DNA of 64,000 bases from a virus, in the IMG/VR virus record IMGVR_UViG_3300013006_000027, positions 1-64,000 of that record. One strand, given 5' to 3'. Under the pieces are notes generated by a model. That model did no database searches. It had not been told where the DNA came from and worked only from the letters and a program-made list of their open reading frames with translations. The stretch's first letter is position 1, and every line of letters starts with the position of its first letter. Position numbers and translations under genes: made by a program. Shown one piece after another: positions 40,909 through 48,987 of the stretch.

Positions 40909-41584
40909 ATCTCCTTATTCATGTGAGTTTTGTAAGAGATCGTTTATTAGAGAATCCACGGTGCTCAAACATATATGTGAGTATAAACATCGTTGGATGG
41001 ATAAAGATAAGCAAGGCAATAGATTAGGTTTTCAGTCTTGGGTAGAATTTTATAAGAAGAATTCTACCAGTAAAAAACAAAAAACATATGAAGAATTTAT
41101 TCGTAGTGCATATTATATTGCGTTTGTAAAATTTGGATCATATTGTATAGATGTAAATGTATTAAATGTTAGTAGGTATATTGATTGGTTGTTGAAAAAC
41201 CAAATTAAAATTGATTCATGGTGTCAAGATTCTAACTATACTAAATTTCTTATTGAGTATTTGCGTATAGAAGATCCTATGGATGCTATAGCCAGAAGTA
41301 TTGAAACTACTATCAACCTGGCAGAAGTTGAAAGAATTCTTAGCAAAGATTATCTAAGATATGGTAATTCAAATAAAATTTGCTATGCAATTACTACAGG
41401 TAAATTGAGTCCTTGGATTCTTTATCATAGTGCTAGTGGAAAAGAGTTCTTAGACAAACTAGATGAATCGCAAATTAAAATGATCATTGACTATTTGAAT
41501 CCTGAACTATGGGCAATTAAATTTAAACGAGAACCTGAAAAGGTTGATGAAGTTAAATCATTACTAACATTAGCAGGTTATTAA
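40886..41584 (+). CDS. Zinc-finger phage protein of unknown function
   Basis: 232 residues from ATG 40886 (alternative ATG 40868 adds six residues inside the previous gene). N-terminal C2H2-like finger CEFCKRSFIRESTVLKHICEYKH, then a helical body with TYEEFIRSAYYIAFVKFG and SRYIDWLLKNQI. Likely nucleic-acid binding. The layout suggests a replication or recombination accessory, but no T4 name is assigned. Confidence 0.72.
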   Translation: MKETQETKSPYSCEFCKRSFIRESTVLKHICEYKHRWMDKDKQGNRLGFQSWVEFYKKNSTSKKQKTYEEFIRSAYYIAFVKFGSYCIDVNVLNVSRYIDWLLKNQIKIDSWCQDSNYTKFLIEYLRIEDPMDAIARSIETTINLAEVERILSKDYLRYGNSNKICYAITTGKLSPWILYHSASGKEFLDKLDESQIKMIIDYLNPELWAIKFKREPEKVDEVKSLLTLAGY

Positions 41585-41781
41585 TGTCAGATAAACATAA
41601 GGTAAGAATTCCGTGGCGTAAGGGTATGACATTAACAGCTTGGGATGAGATTTGTATTTGGGCTCTTAAAAATTATGGTACACCGGGCTCTAAATATGTA
41701 ACAACCCTGACCGAAGATTATATGGATTTTTTATTTTCAGATGAAAAGGATGCCATACATTTCTCATTAAGATGGTTATGA
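41584..41781 (+). CDS. LRW-tail family small protein 1
   Basis: 65 residues, TAATG overlap with the previous stop. KVRIPWRKGMTLTAWDEICIWALKNYG then a tail AIHFSLRWL. First member of a six-gene tandem set that shares an aromatic F-x-L-R-W end. Confidence 0.7.
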   Translation: MSDKHKVRIPWRKGMTLTAWDEICIWALKNYGTPGSKYVTTLTEDYMDFLFSDEKDAIHFSLRWL

Positions 41782-42041
41782 CTACCATTAGACCTTTTCA
41801 AGATTATGATGATAATGATCCAAATATTCAACAAAGGGCTAATCGTTGGAAGTATTGGGAAGCATTAAAAACCATACGTAAAGAATATATGGAATCAAAA
41901 AGTGGATTTGATGCATATGAGTTTGAAGATTACTTATTAAATAGGTATGGTATACGAATGAATTTAGTAAGTGGTAATATTACAGATGGATATGAAATAG
42001 TTGATGAAAAAAAATATCTGATATTTTTATTAAAATTTTAA
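41778..42041 (+). CDS. LRW-tail family small protein 2 (diverged)
   Basis: 87 residues from ATG 41778, ATGA overlap. Tail YLIFLLKF, shorter than the others. Helical (ANRWKYWEALKTIRKEYMESK). Confidence 0.65.
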   Translation: MTTIRPFQDYDDNDPNIQQRANRWKYWEALKTIRKEYMESKSGFDAYEFEDYLLNRYGIRMNLVSGNITDGYEIVDEKKYLIFLLKF

Positions 42042-42253
42042 TGACGGCTGTAATAATAGAAAATAAAAGTAGTAGTGAAATCAGTAGTATTATACATGAA
42101 TTAAAAACACATGGGTTAATTGCTAATGAACATTATGAATTTAGATACTTTCCCGGTACTTGGGATCCTATGCTGGGTGAAATCCCAAAAAAGTGTGAAT
42201 TTAATTTCAAAGATGATAAACTAGCTAGTTGGTTCATGTTGATATGGGGATAG
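42041..42253 (+). CDS. LRW-tail family small protein 3
   Basis: 70 residues, TAATG overlap. FRYFPGTWDPMLGEIPKKCEFNFKDDKLASWFMLIWG: the pattern (F/W)-x-D-xx-xxFx then tail WFMLIWG is shared with the following genes. Confidence 0.7.
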   Translation: MTAVIIENKSSSEISSIIHELKTHGLIANEHYEFRYFPGTWDPMLGEIPKKCEFNFKDDKLASWFMLIWG

Positions 42254-42489
42254 CATACAATTATTATGAAGGGGTTACTTGGGAATTGACCAAAGTAGGA
42301 TGGTACGAATGTTGCATCAATTCAGAAAGAGTAGATAGATTTGATCATTTTTCTAATATAATTGAATGGTTGCATGAAAAAATTGATAAGTGTGAACGTC
42401 ATTCTAGATGGATATTGACTCATACAGACATGTGTTTTAAATTTAGGTATGAACGTGATTATTTGCTTTTCATGTTAAGGTGGGGATGA
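42244..42489 (+). CDS. LRW-tail family small protein 4
   Basis: 81 residues from ATG 42244, which lies inside the tail codons of the gene before (ATGGGGATAG). WELTKVGWYECCIN.., tail YLLFMLRWG. Confidence 0.68.
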   Translation: MGIAYNYYEGVTWELTKVGWYECCINSERVDRFDHFSNIIEWLHEKIDKCERHSRWILTHTDMCFKFRYERDYLLFMLRWG

Positions 42490-42680
42490 AATTACTAAAG
42501 GCTAATCAAGCTGATAGTCTAGTAGTCATCATAAGAGATTATGAATTTTTTGATGGAGACACTACTGAAGCTATGGATGAATGGTGTTGGCAAACATTTG
42601 GTTATCATCCTAGAGAAGGCATGGTAATGACATTTCGTGAACCTAGCCATACCAATTGGTTTATGTTGAGATGGGGATAG
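42486..42680 (+). CDS. LRW-tail family small protein 5
   Basis: 64 residues from ATG 42486, ATGA overlap. TEAMDEWCWQTFGYHPREGMVMTF then tail NWFMLRWG. A near match of the next gene in layout. Confidence 0.68.
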   Translation: MKLLKANQADSLVVIIRDYEFFDGDTTEAMDEWCWQTFGYHPREGMVMTFREPSHTNWFMLRWG

Positions 42681-42919
42681 AGAATAAATCGCGCCGAAAA
42701 AAATCAACAGATGATTGGCATACAGTGATTACTGGAAAAGAAAATCACTGGCAGGCAACTCAATGGTGTACTGAACAATTTGGCCGACGCTGGGGTGTTG
42801 TAGATAATCGAGATGGTATATGGTGTTGCTTTTGGGCTGGTCGAGAACAATTTAGTTCTTATAAATGGTATTTTGAAAATGAGTATGATATTATTTGGTT
42901 TACATTGAGGTGGGCATGA
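42671..42919 (+). CDS. LRW-tail family small protein 6
   Basis: 82 residues from ATG 42671 inside the previous tail codons (ATGGGGATAG). TQWCTEQFGRRWGVVDNRDGIWCCFW, tail IWFTLRWA. Confidence 0.68.
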   Translation: MGIENKSRRKKSTDDWHTVITGKENHWQATQWCTEQFGRRWGVVDNRDGIWCCFWAGREQFSSYKWYFENEYDIIWFTLRWA

Positions 42920-43335
42920 ATAAACAATTACAAAACATAGACAACATTGGAAACACTTTAGTTGGTGTATTCCATAGAATCGCACTATTTGGCATAGGAG
43001 CTGCTACAATATGGGCAGCTGGATCAGATTTTATAGAAATGTTTAGCCAAACTCGTGCTAGTATTGATGACCTATTACTACTGTTTATCTATTTAGAAAT
43101 TGGGGCTATGGTTGGCATATATTTCAAAACCAACCATATGCCAGTGCGTTTTCTAATTTATATTGCTATTACAGCACTAACCCGGCACATGGTAGATTTG
43201 GTGGCAATTGGGGATGAATCTATGACAAATATATTGACATTGGCAGGGGCAACTCTTATACTTGCTATTAGCTTGTTGCTGATTAGAATGGCCAGTAGTA
43301 AATATCCTAGTAACCAACATGAGGATTTAGGATAA
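42916..43335 (+). CDS. PsiE-like inner-membrane protein
   Basis: 139 residues from ATG 42916 (ATGA overlap). Four hydrophobic segments: GVFHRIALFGIGAATIWAAG, DLLLLFIYLEIGAMVGIYF, PVRFLIYIAITALTRHMV and ILTLAGATLILAISLLLIRM. The block LFIYLEIGAMVGIYFKTNHMPVRFLIYIAITALTR fits the phosphate-starvation-inducible PsiE family. Role of PsiE is poorly known even in bacteria. It ends the LRW operon. Confidence 0.82.
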   Translation: MNKQLQNIDNIGNTLVGVFHRIALFGIGAATIWAAGSDFIEMFSQTRASIDDLLLLFIYLEIGAMVGIYFKTNHMPVRFLIYIAITALTRHMVDLVAIGDESMTNILTLAGATLILAISLLLIRMASSKYPSNQHEDLG

Positions 43336-43898
43336 TGAAATTTAAATCAGATGTAGATATTGACTTTGGAGATAGAGACTCTATTCTTCGGTATATTAAG
43401 CATACTCCTGCAGCTATGCGTAAAGTTAATCCTATAAGAAAACATGCTACAGGAATTTATGTAACAGATATTCCATATGATCCAATGAATCACATGGCTG
43501 CTATTGATTATGCAGATGCAGAAAATAGAGGTTATTTAAAATTAGATTTTCTTAATGTTCATGTTTACAATAAAGTAAAAAGTGAAGAACATTTAATTGA
43601 ATTGATGAGAGAACCTGATTGGTCTAATTTAAAAAATAAAGCTTTTGTAGAACAGTTAATTCATTTGAATAATCATTATAATTCAATACAAAAGATGCCT
43701 GAACCTATTAATAGTATACCTAGGTTAGCTATGTTTTTAGCTGTTATTAGACCTGCTAAAAAACATTTGATTGGTAGAACTTGGAATGAAATCGCAAAAA
43801 CTGTATGGGATAAGGGAGATGATGGATATCATTTTAAGAAGGCGCATGCCATTTCCTATTCATGGCTCGTAGCAGTGCATATGAATTTATTAGGGTAA
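43335..43898 (+). CDS. Conserved phage protein with DVDIDFGDR start
   Basis: 187 residues, start overlaps the previous stop. N-terminal FKSDVDIDFGDRDSILRYI recalls the PDIDIDFxxR motif of bacterial replicative polymerase DnaE, but no other polymerase motif follows, so activity is doubtful. The body is helical with PEPINSIPRLAMFLAVIRPAK. Confidence 0.65.
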   Translation: MKFKSDVDIDFGDRDSILRYIKHTPAAMRKVNPIRKHATGIYVTDIPYDPMNHMAAIDYADAENRGYLKLDFLNVHVYNKVKSEEHLIELMREPDWSNLKNKAFVEQLIHLNNHYNSIQKMPEPINSIPRLAMFLAVIRPAKKHLIGRTWNEIAKTVWDKGDDGYHFKKAHAISYSWLVAVHMNLLG

Positions 43899-44270
43899 TC
43901 TTTTTACTAGTGTAATACTACGTTTTTTGGATCTACGTTTATGTAGTTCAGCTAAACTACATACAGGACCATGAATTATAATTAAATTTTTATTTGTAAA
44001 GGTTCTTAAAAAAGGTCTAAACATAGACCATTCTTCTTTTAAAAATAAATTAATAGGTATTAATCTATTACTCTCCCACCACCATGTCTCGCCTAATTTT
44101 AAAAAAATGTTTTTGGCTTCTAAATCAAGTATTGCACCATAATCATATATAGTGGTTACAGTATCATCACGGTTTTGCACTATACCAACATAGTCTTGGT
44201 CGGCATAGGAGCACACTGTAATAAAAGGGTGATGCTCGGTTAATTTAGTAAAAAAATCTTTTTGAACCAT
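43890..44270 (-). CDS. Conserved phage protein, convergent
   Basis: 126 residues on the minus strand, 9 bases of 3' overlap with the plus-strand gene. VCSYADQDYVGIVQNRDDTVTTIYDYG, WWWESNRLIPINLFLK and a basic C-terminus (KRRSKKRSITLVKR). I recall similar proteins in T4-like cyanophages; function unknown. No SD of strength. Confidence 0.7.
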   Translation of the reverse strand: MVQKDFFTKLTEHHPFITVCSYADQDYVGIVQNRDDTVTTIYDYGAILDLEAKNIFLKLGETWWWESNRLIPINLFLKEEWSMFRPFLRTFTNKNLIIIHGPVCSLAELHKRRSKKRSITLVKRLP

Positions 44271-44320
44271 ACAGAATATTTACTCTAGTTTACCCGAATT
44301 AATAATTAAATATATAGAGA

Positions 44321-44327
44321 CTAAATA
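44321..44327 (+). promoter_or_regulatory. Late-promoter-like CTAAATA
   Basis: CTAAATA followed by GAAGGAG (44331-44337), about 100 bases before ATG 44425. Confidence 0.4.
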
Positions 44328-44424
44328 CTAGAAGGAGCTCAAATTTGTGTACTCAACCGCAGTATTTCTCTATACGCAGCGACAAATTGTTGTTTTATTA
44401 TCAGGATATTCACCGAGGAGATAT

Positions 44425-45114
44425 ATGCCCGTATATGCCAAACCCCTAACCCTTCACAGAGGGGTAGATAACCAAATTCAATTTCAGTTCTTAAACCAAG
44501 AACAGAAACCCGTGGATATAACAGGTAAGCAAATTACATGTAGAATTATTAATTATGAAGGTAATGCAACACTTTTACAAAAGAGTCTTACCTTACAATT
44601 GCCCGCTACAGGTATAGCGGCTCTTGAAGTAAGTGCTGCTGATTTAGTAGCCATTGATCCACAAAAATGCTATTACTCATTAGAAATACCAGTTGGTGCT
44701 TTTGATTATCCTGTTTTCGTAGATCAAAATGCAGGTGCTAGGGGCGACATGTATATCGTTAATTCGGTATTACCTAGCTTTGTTCCCTCAATTGAAGTTA
44801 GTATTCCAACTGGGCAAGCATTTCCTAACAACAATCCAAATCAAAATTCTCAACCTGATGTTACTTATTATTCTAGTGTGATTGAAAGTAGTGATAGTTC
44901 CATACTTACCTTCCAAGTCAAACTAGAAGAATATTATGGGAACGTTGACATTCAAGGTTCTACTATAGTAGATGGAGATTGGTATCCAATTACTAATAAT
45001 ACATATGATGATGTTACTGACACAATTGGGTACACCATTACTGGATTTCATCCTTACGTAAGAATTGGATTTACTAGTAATGCAGGCGCGATAACCAATA
45101 TATTGTCTCGCTAG
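44425..45114 (+). CDS. Baseplate/fibre-like structural protein (BppU-like N-terminus)
   Basis: 229 residues from ATG 44425 with GAGGAG SD; an alternative GTG 44347 also has an AAGGAG and would add 26 residues. YAKPLTLHRGVDNQIQFQFLNQEQKPVDITGKQITCRI matches the strand pattern of BppU-like N-terminal domains, which attach fibres to baseplates. C-terminal half is a separate beta-domain (VESS..FQVKLEEYYGNVDIQGS). Confidence 0.7.
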   Translation: MPVYAKPLTLHRGVDNQIQFQFLNQEQKPVDITGKQITCRIINYEGNATLLQKSLTLQLPATGIAALEVSAADLVAIDPQKCYYSLEIPVGAFDYPVFVDQNAGARGDMYIVNSVLPSFVPSIEVSIPTGQAFPNNNPNQNSQPDVTYYSSVIESSDSSILTFQVKLEEYYGNVDIQGSTIVDGDWYPITNNTYDDVTDTIGYTITGFHPYVRIGFTSNAGAITNILSR

Positions 45115-45127
45115 TTCTCCGTTGTAG

Positions 45128-45156
45128 TTGTTCAATTATTAAATTTATGCTATAAT
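45128..45156 (+). promoter_or_regulatory. Sigma70-type promoter abutting the primase start
   Basis: TTGTTC, 17 bp, TATAAT (45151-45156), six bases, then ATG 45163. Confidence 0.6.
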
Positions 45157-45162
45157 ATAGGG

Positions 45163-46137
45163 ATGTTTGATATCCTATCTATTATTCCAGGTAAAAAAAA
45201 GAATACTCAATCTGGATGGACTTCTTTTAATGCCATATGTTGTGGGTATCGGGGGCATAAGCCAGACCAAAGAATGCGGGGTGGTATTAAGTTTGATGGC
45301 GATACTGCGTGGACTATGCATTGCTTTAACTGTCAATTTAAGTGCGGGTTTATCTTAGGTAAAAGTATTTCTCCAAAGACTAGACAGTTGCTACAATGGT
45401 CTGGAATCGAAGATTCTCAGATAACTAAATGGAGTCTAGAAAGTCTACAACATAAAGATTTGTTAGATTATATACGAGTAAAAAAACAAAAAAGTAGAAT
45501 TAAATTTCAGGATCATACATTACCTGAAGGAGAATTAATTGATATTAATAATCCTCAGCACACTGTATTCTCAGAGTATTTGTTGAGTAGAAGTATCAAT
45601 CCTAATAGTTATCCATTTTTAATTACCCCTCACGAAAAAGGTAGAAATGGTAATCGTATCATAATTCCATATACTTATAAAAATAAAATAGTTGGACATA
45701 CTAGTAGATTCTTAGATAATAGAATCCCCAAATATATTAATGAGCAACAACCCGGTTATGTTTTTAATATTGATAGTCAAAAACCTGATTGGCAAGTATG
45801 TATTGTTACTGAGGGAATATTTGATGCACTAAGTATTGATGGGGTGGCAGTAATGCACAATGATATTAATAACGACCAAGCAACATTATTGGGATCATTG
45901 AATAAGCCAATCATACTAGTTCCTGATAGAGATAATACAGGATTAGCGTTATGTGATAAAGCATTAGAGTTAGGATATAAAATTAGTTTACCAAATTGGG
46001 ATATAGATGTTAAAGATGTAAATGATGCAGTAGTAAAATATGGAAAATTACCAACATTGTTAAGTATATTGCAGGCAGCAACTAGTAGTAAAATTAAGAT
46101 AGAATTAAAGAGGAAGCAAATTGCTAAAGGAATATAA
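45163..46137 (+). CDS. gp61: DNA primase
   Basis: 324 residues, near T4 gp61 (342). N-terminal zinc site with CC..H..CFNCQFKC. TOPRIM part: VTEGIFDALSIDG and VPDRDNTGLAL, with NWDIDVKDVNDAVVKYG at the end, as in DnaG-like primases. It makes RNA primers with the gp41 helicase next door. Apparently leaderless (no SD, ATG at the predicted transcript start). Confidence 0.92.
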   Translation: MFDILSIIPGKKKNTQSGWTSFNAICCGYRGHKPDQRMRGGIKFDGDTAWTMHCFNCQFKCGFILGKSISPKTRQLLQWSGIEDSQITKWSLESLQHKDLLDYIRVKKQKSRIKFQDHTLPEGELIDINNPQHTVFSEYLLSRSINPNSYPFLITPHEKGRNGNRIIIPYTYKNKIVGHTSRFLDNRIPKYINEQQPGYVFNIDSQKPDWQVCIVTEGIFDALSIDGVAVMHNDINNDQATLLGSLNKPIILVPDRDNTGLALCDKALELGYKISLPNWDIDVKDVNDAVVKYGKLPTLLSILQAATSSKIKIELKRKQIAKGI

Positions 46138-47539
46138 TAGGGACGTTCAATTACTTTTCTTACAAATGATGTTAACCAATGCAGAATTGTATACTAGAGT
46201 AATGAATATTATGAACTCGGATAATTTTGATAGGTCAATTAGACCAGTTGCCGAGTTTATTAAAGAATATAGTACTAAGTATAGCCTGTTGCCCGACATT
46301 ACTCAAATCAAAGCGACTACTGGTATTGACGTTGAGCTAATTGAAGATTTTAGTGATAAACATACTGAATGGTTTCTTGCAGAATTTGAATCATTTACTA
46401 AGCGTCAAGAATTAGAACGTGCGATTCTTAAATCAGCCGACTTGTTAGAGAAGGGTGACTTTGGGCCAGTTGAAAAATTAATTAAAGATGCGGTTCAAAT
46501 CAGTTTACAACGTGACATGGGTACTGACTACTTTGCAGATCCTAAAGCACGTATTAACAAATATTTCAATGCAGGTGGACAACAAAGTACAGGGTGGCCT
46601 CAACTTGATAAACTGTTATATGGTGGTTTTAGTCGTGGTGAACTGAATATTTTTGCAGGTGGATCAGGATCAGGTAAGTCATTAGTAATGATGAACATTG
46701 CACTAAATTGGTTGCAAATGGGTTTGAGCGGAGTATATGTATCATTAGAACTTTCAGAAGAGTTAACTTCACTAAGAACCGATGCAATGTTAACTAGTAT
46801 GAGTACTAGGGATATTCGTAAAGACATTGATTCTACTGAACTCAGAGTTAAAATGGCTGGCAAAAAAGCTGGTCAATATAGAGTTAAAGGTCTTCCAGCG
46901 CAAAGTAATGTCAACGATATTCGTTCATACTTAAAAGAAGTACAAATTCAAACAGGTATGCGTGTAGATTTTGTGATGATTGATTATTTAGATTTAGTTA
47001 TGCCTGTATCTGTTAAAGTTAATCCTAATGATCAGTTTATTAAAGACAAATATGTTTCAGAAGAATTACGTAACTTGGCAAAAGAGTTAGGTATCCTTAT
47101 GGTAACAGCAAGTCAATTGAATAGGTCAGCAGTAGAAGAAATTGAATTTGATCATAGTCATATTGCAGGTGGTATCAGTAAAATTAACACAGCGGATAAC
47201 GTGTTTGGTATTTTCACAAGCCGTAGTATGCGTGAACGTGGACAATATCAAATTCAATGTATGAAAAGTCGTAGTAGTACTGGTGTTGGTCAAAAGATTG
47301 ATTTAGATTATAATATAGAAACTATGCGTATTACTGATAGTGATCCTGAAGGTCATGGAGAACAGCAAAATTCATATACTCCTAAACTCAATCCTAACAA
47401 TATAATGAGTACATTAAAAGCAACATCTATGGTAATAGATCAGTCTACGGGAGAAATATTAGAGCCTGAAAACAAGCGAGTAGTTGCAGATGTGCAAGGA
47501 AGTAAATTAAAATCATTACTTAATTCACTAAAGAAATAA
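46121..47539 (+). CDS. gp41: Replicative DnaB-like helicase
   Basis: 472 residues, near T4 gp41 (475). TTG start at 46121 with GAGGAAG SD, overlapping gp61 by 17 bases. Walker A GGSGSGKS (180-187), Walker B region VMIDYLDLVMP, arginine-finger region QLNRSAVEE..SKINTADNVF and C-terminal KSRSSTGVGQ. It unwinds the fork on the lagging strand and binds gp61. Confidence 0.95.
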   Translation: MLKEYNRDVQLLFLQMMLTNAELYTRVMNIMNSDNFDRSIRPVAEFIKEYSTKYSLLPDITQIKATTGIDVELIEDFSDKHTEWFLAEFESFTKRQELERAILKSADLLEKGDFGPVEKLIKDAVQISLQRDMGTDYFADPKARINKYFNAGGQQSTGWPQLDKLLYGGFSRGELNIFAGGSGSGKSLVMMNIALNWLQMGLSGVYVSLELSEELTSLRTDAMLTSMSTRDIRKDIDSTELRVKMAGKKAGQYRVKGLPAQSNVNDIRSYLKEVQIQTGMRVDFVMIDYLDLVMPVSVKVNPNDQFIKDKYVSEELRNLAKELGILMVTASQLNRSAVEEIEFDHSHIAGGISKINTADNVFGIFTSRSMRERGQYQIQCMKSRSSTGVGQKIDLDYNIETMRITDSDPEGHGEQQNSYTPKLNPNNIMSTLKATSMVIDQSTGEILEPENKRVVADVQGSKLKSLLNSLKK

Positions 47540-47553
47540 TTATTACATATAGA

Positions 47554-47560
47554 ATAAATA
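47554..47560 (+). promoter_or_regulatory. Late-type ATAAATA abutting a start codon
   Basis: ATAAATA four bases before ATG 47565; no SD. Confidence 0.5.
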
Positions 47561-47564
47561 TAAT

Positions 47565-47822
47565 ATGCAGAAAAAAACTCGTAGCCTTTTGGAAGAATTA
47601 GAAGCTTTAGGCGATAATCGTGATGTAAATCATATTATTGAGAACCGAGCCCACAACATTATTACCAGTGCTATTAATTTATTAGAACTAATTAATAAGC
47701 ATTATGATAGTGAGAGATCGGAAATCTTAGAAAGAAAGCTATTAAGTGCTATAAAAGGCAGAGACCAAACTAGGTTTGCAAAATCATTAAGGAAGAAAAA
47801 TGAAGCTCCAGGAAATCAATGA
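47565..47822 (+). CDS. Small conserved phage protein
   Basis: 85 residues, helical and basic (RSLLEELEALGDNRDVNHIIENRAHNIITSAINLL). Ends over the next gene start by 23 bases. Possibly head- or replication-associated; unknown. No SD. Confidence 0.7.
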   Translation: MQKKTRSLLEELEALGDNRDVNHIIENRAHNIITSAINLLELINKHYDSERSEILERKLLSAIKGRDQTRFAKSLRKKNEAPGNQ

Positions 47823-48987
47823 GGCATCGGTAAATGAAGAAGGGATCATAGGGCGTGGTGTTGCCGCTGCTCAGCAGCTTGGTTCTAAACTAATTGGTAG
47901 TGAGTTAAGCCGAATGTCTGTCACTGATAGACATGCCATGAATATCTTTATTAAAGATTTTCTTGATAAAGTTTCAGTTGCATTAGGTGTTGCTGTTAAA
48001 AGTAGCGTAGTTGACCCTACTATAGTAGATACTTCAAGTGTAAGCAGTGGGGGAGGAGCAATTAAACCTACTGGTGCACCATTAAGTCAGTTAGGAAAAC
48101 AAACACAACAACAGATGTTAGCTCAACGAGCGGCTAATGCAGCTCCAGGTACAGGTAGAAAACCTTCAGCTCCTGGTCAACCAGCAGCACCGACGGCTGC
48201 TGCCCCAACAGCACCCACATTACCAGCAGCGCCGGCGGCTCCCGCGACACCATTAACTGATTTTGGCACTGTTGGGGCCAAAAGAGCGGAAAGGGCTCAG
48301 GCAAGAGCAGCGATTCCTGATCCAGATCTTAATGTAGGAAGAAGAGAACCTAAGGTAGGCTCACTAAGTGAAACACAATATCAAAAATTAAATTCAATTT
48401 TTGAAAGCATTCTTCTTACCGAAGCAAAAAGCATAGCTACTTTTGTCAAAGATTTCCTTAATACCAATGTACCACAACTTAATACTAAAGATCCTGATAT
48501 TGCCAAAGCCTTAGATAAACTTATTGCTCAAGTTCAAACTGATTGGACTAAAGATAAAGGTAAAAGTGCATTCACCAAATTAGCACAAGCAGCTTACCTC
48601 TTGGCTAAAGTTCCAACCTCTAGTGGCACTGGTGGACAACTAGGTTCCAAAACACAAGGACCAGCAGGTGCACAAGGACAAGCAGGTGCACAAGGTACTA
48701 GAACTCAGGGAGCAGGTGCTACTCAAGCAGCTCCTGATATAGCACAATATACTAATAATATATTGTCACAAATTAATAGAATGCAAAGAAATGATGCGGA
48801 TGATTTAGATGCTATTATTATGAATTCTTTGCGTAGATTATATAAAGTTAACTCTTCTGCCTATATGGACACTGCACAACATCTTAAAACAATGCTCCAA
48901 ACTAGTGCGCCAGTTACACCTGCACCTACACAAGGCCCACCCAATCTATCAATAGCTAGAGAATCTAAAAACAGAGTTAGAAAATGA
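47800..48987 (+). CDS. Candidate head/internal virion protein, Ala/Pro-rich
   Basis: 395 residues. N-terminus MKLQEINE-A again fits a capsid-targeting peptide with (I/L)xE cleavage, and FESILLTE-A at about 205 gives another site. Helical N-domain, then a Pro/Ala/Gln linker (GQPAAPTAAAPTAPTLPAAP), a second helical domain, another Gly/Gln-rich linker and a C-terminal helix bundle. Shared start with the three paralogues at 21286-22417 only in type. ATGA overlap with the next gene. Confidence 0.7.
   Translation: MKLQEINEASVNEEGIIGRGVAAAQQLGSKLIGSELSRMSVTDRHAMNIFIKDFLDKVSVALGVAVKSSVVDPTIVDTSSVSSGGGAIKPTGAPLSQLGKQTQQQMLAQRAANAAPGTGRKPSAPGQPAAPTAAAPTAPTLPAAPAAPATPLTDFGTVGAKRAERAQARAAIPDPDLNVGRREPKVGSLSETQYQKLNSIFESILLTEAKSIATFVKDFLNTNVPQLNTKDPDIAKALDKLIAQVQTDWTKDKGKSAFTKLAQAAYLLAKVPTSSGTGGQLGSKTQGPAGAQGQAGAQGTRTQGAGATQAAPDIAQYTNNILSQINRMQRNDADDLDAIIMNSLRRLYKVNSSAYMDTAQHLKTMLQTSAPVTPAPTQGPPNLSIARESKNRVRK

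Noticed and set aside
43335-43898. Truncated DnaE polymerase
   Set aside because: Only one short motif (DVDIDFGDR) is similar; no other polymerase motif or domain is present.
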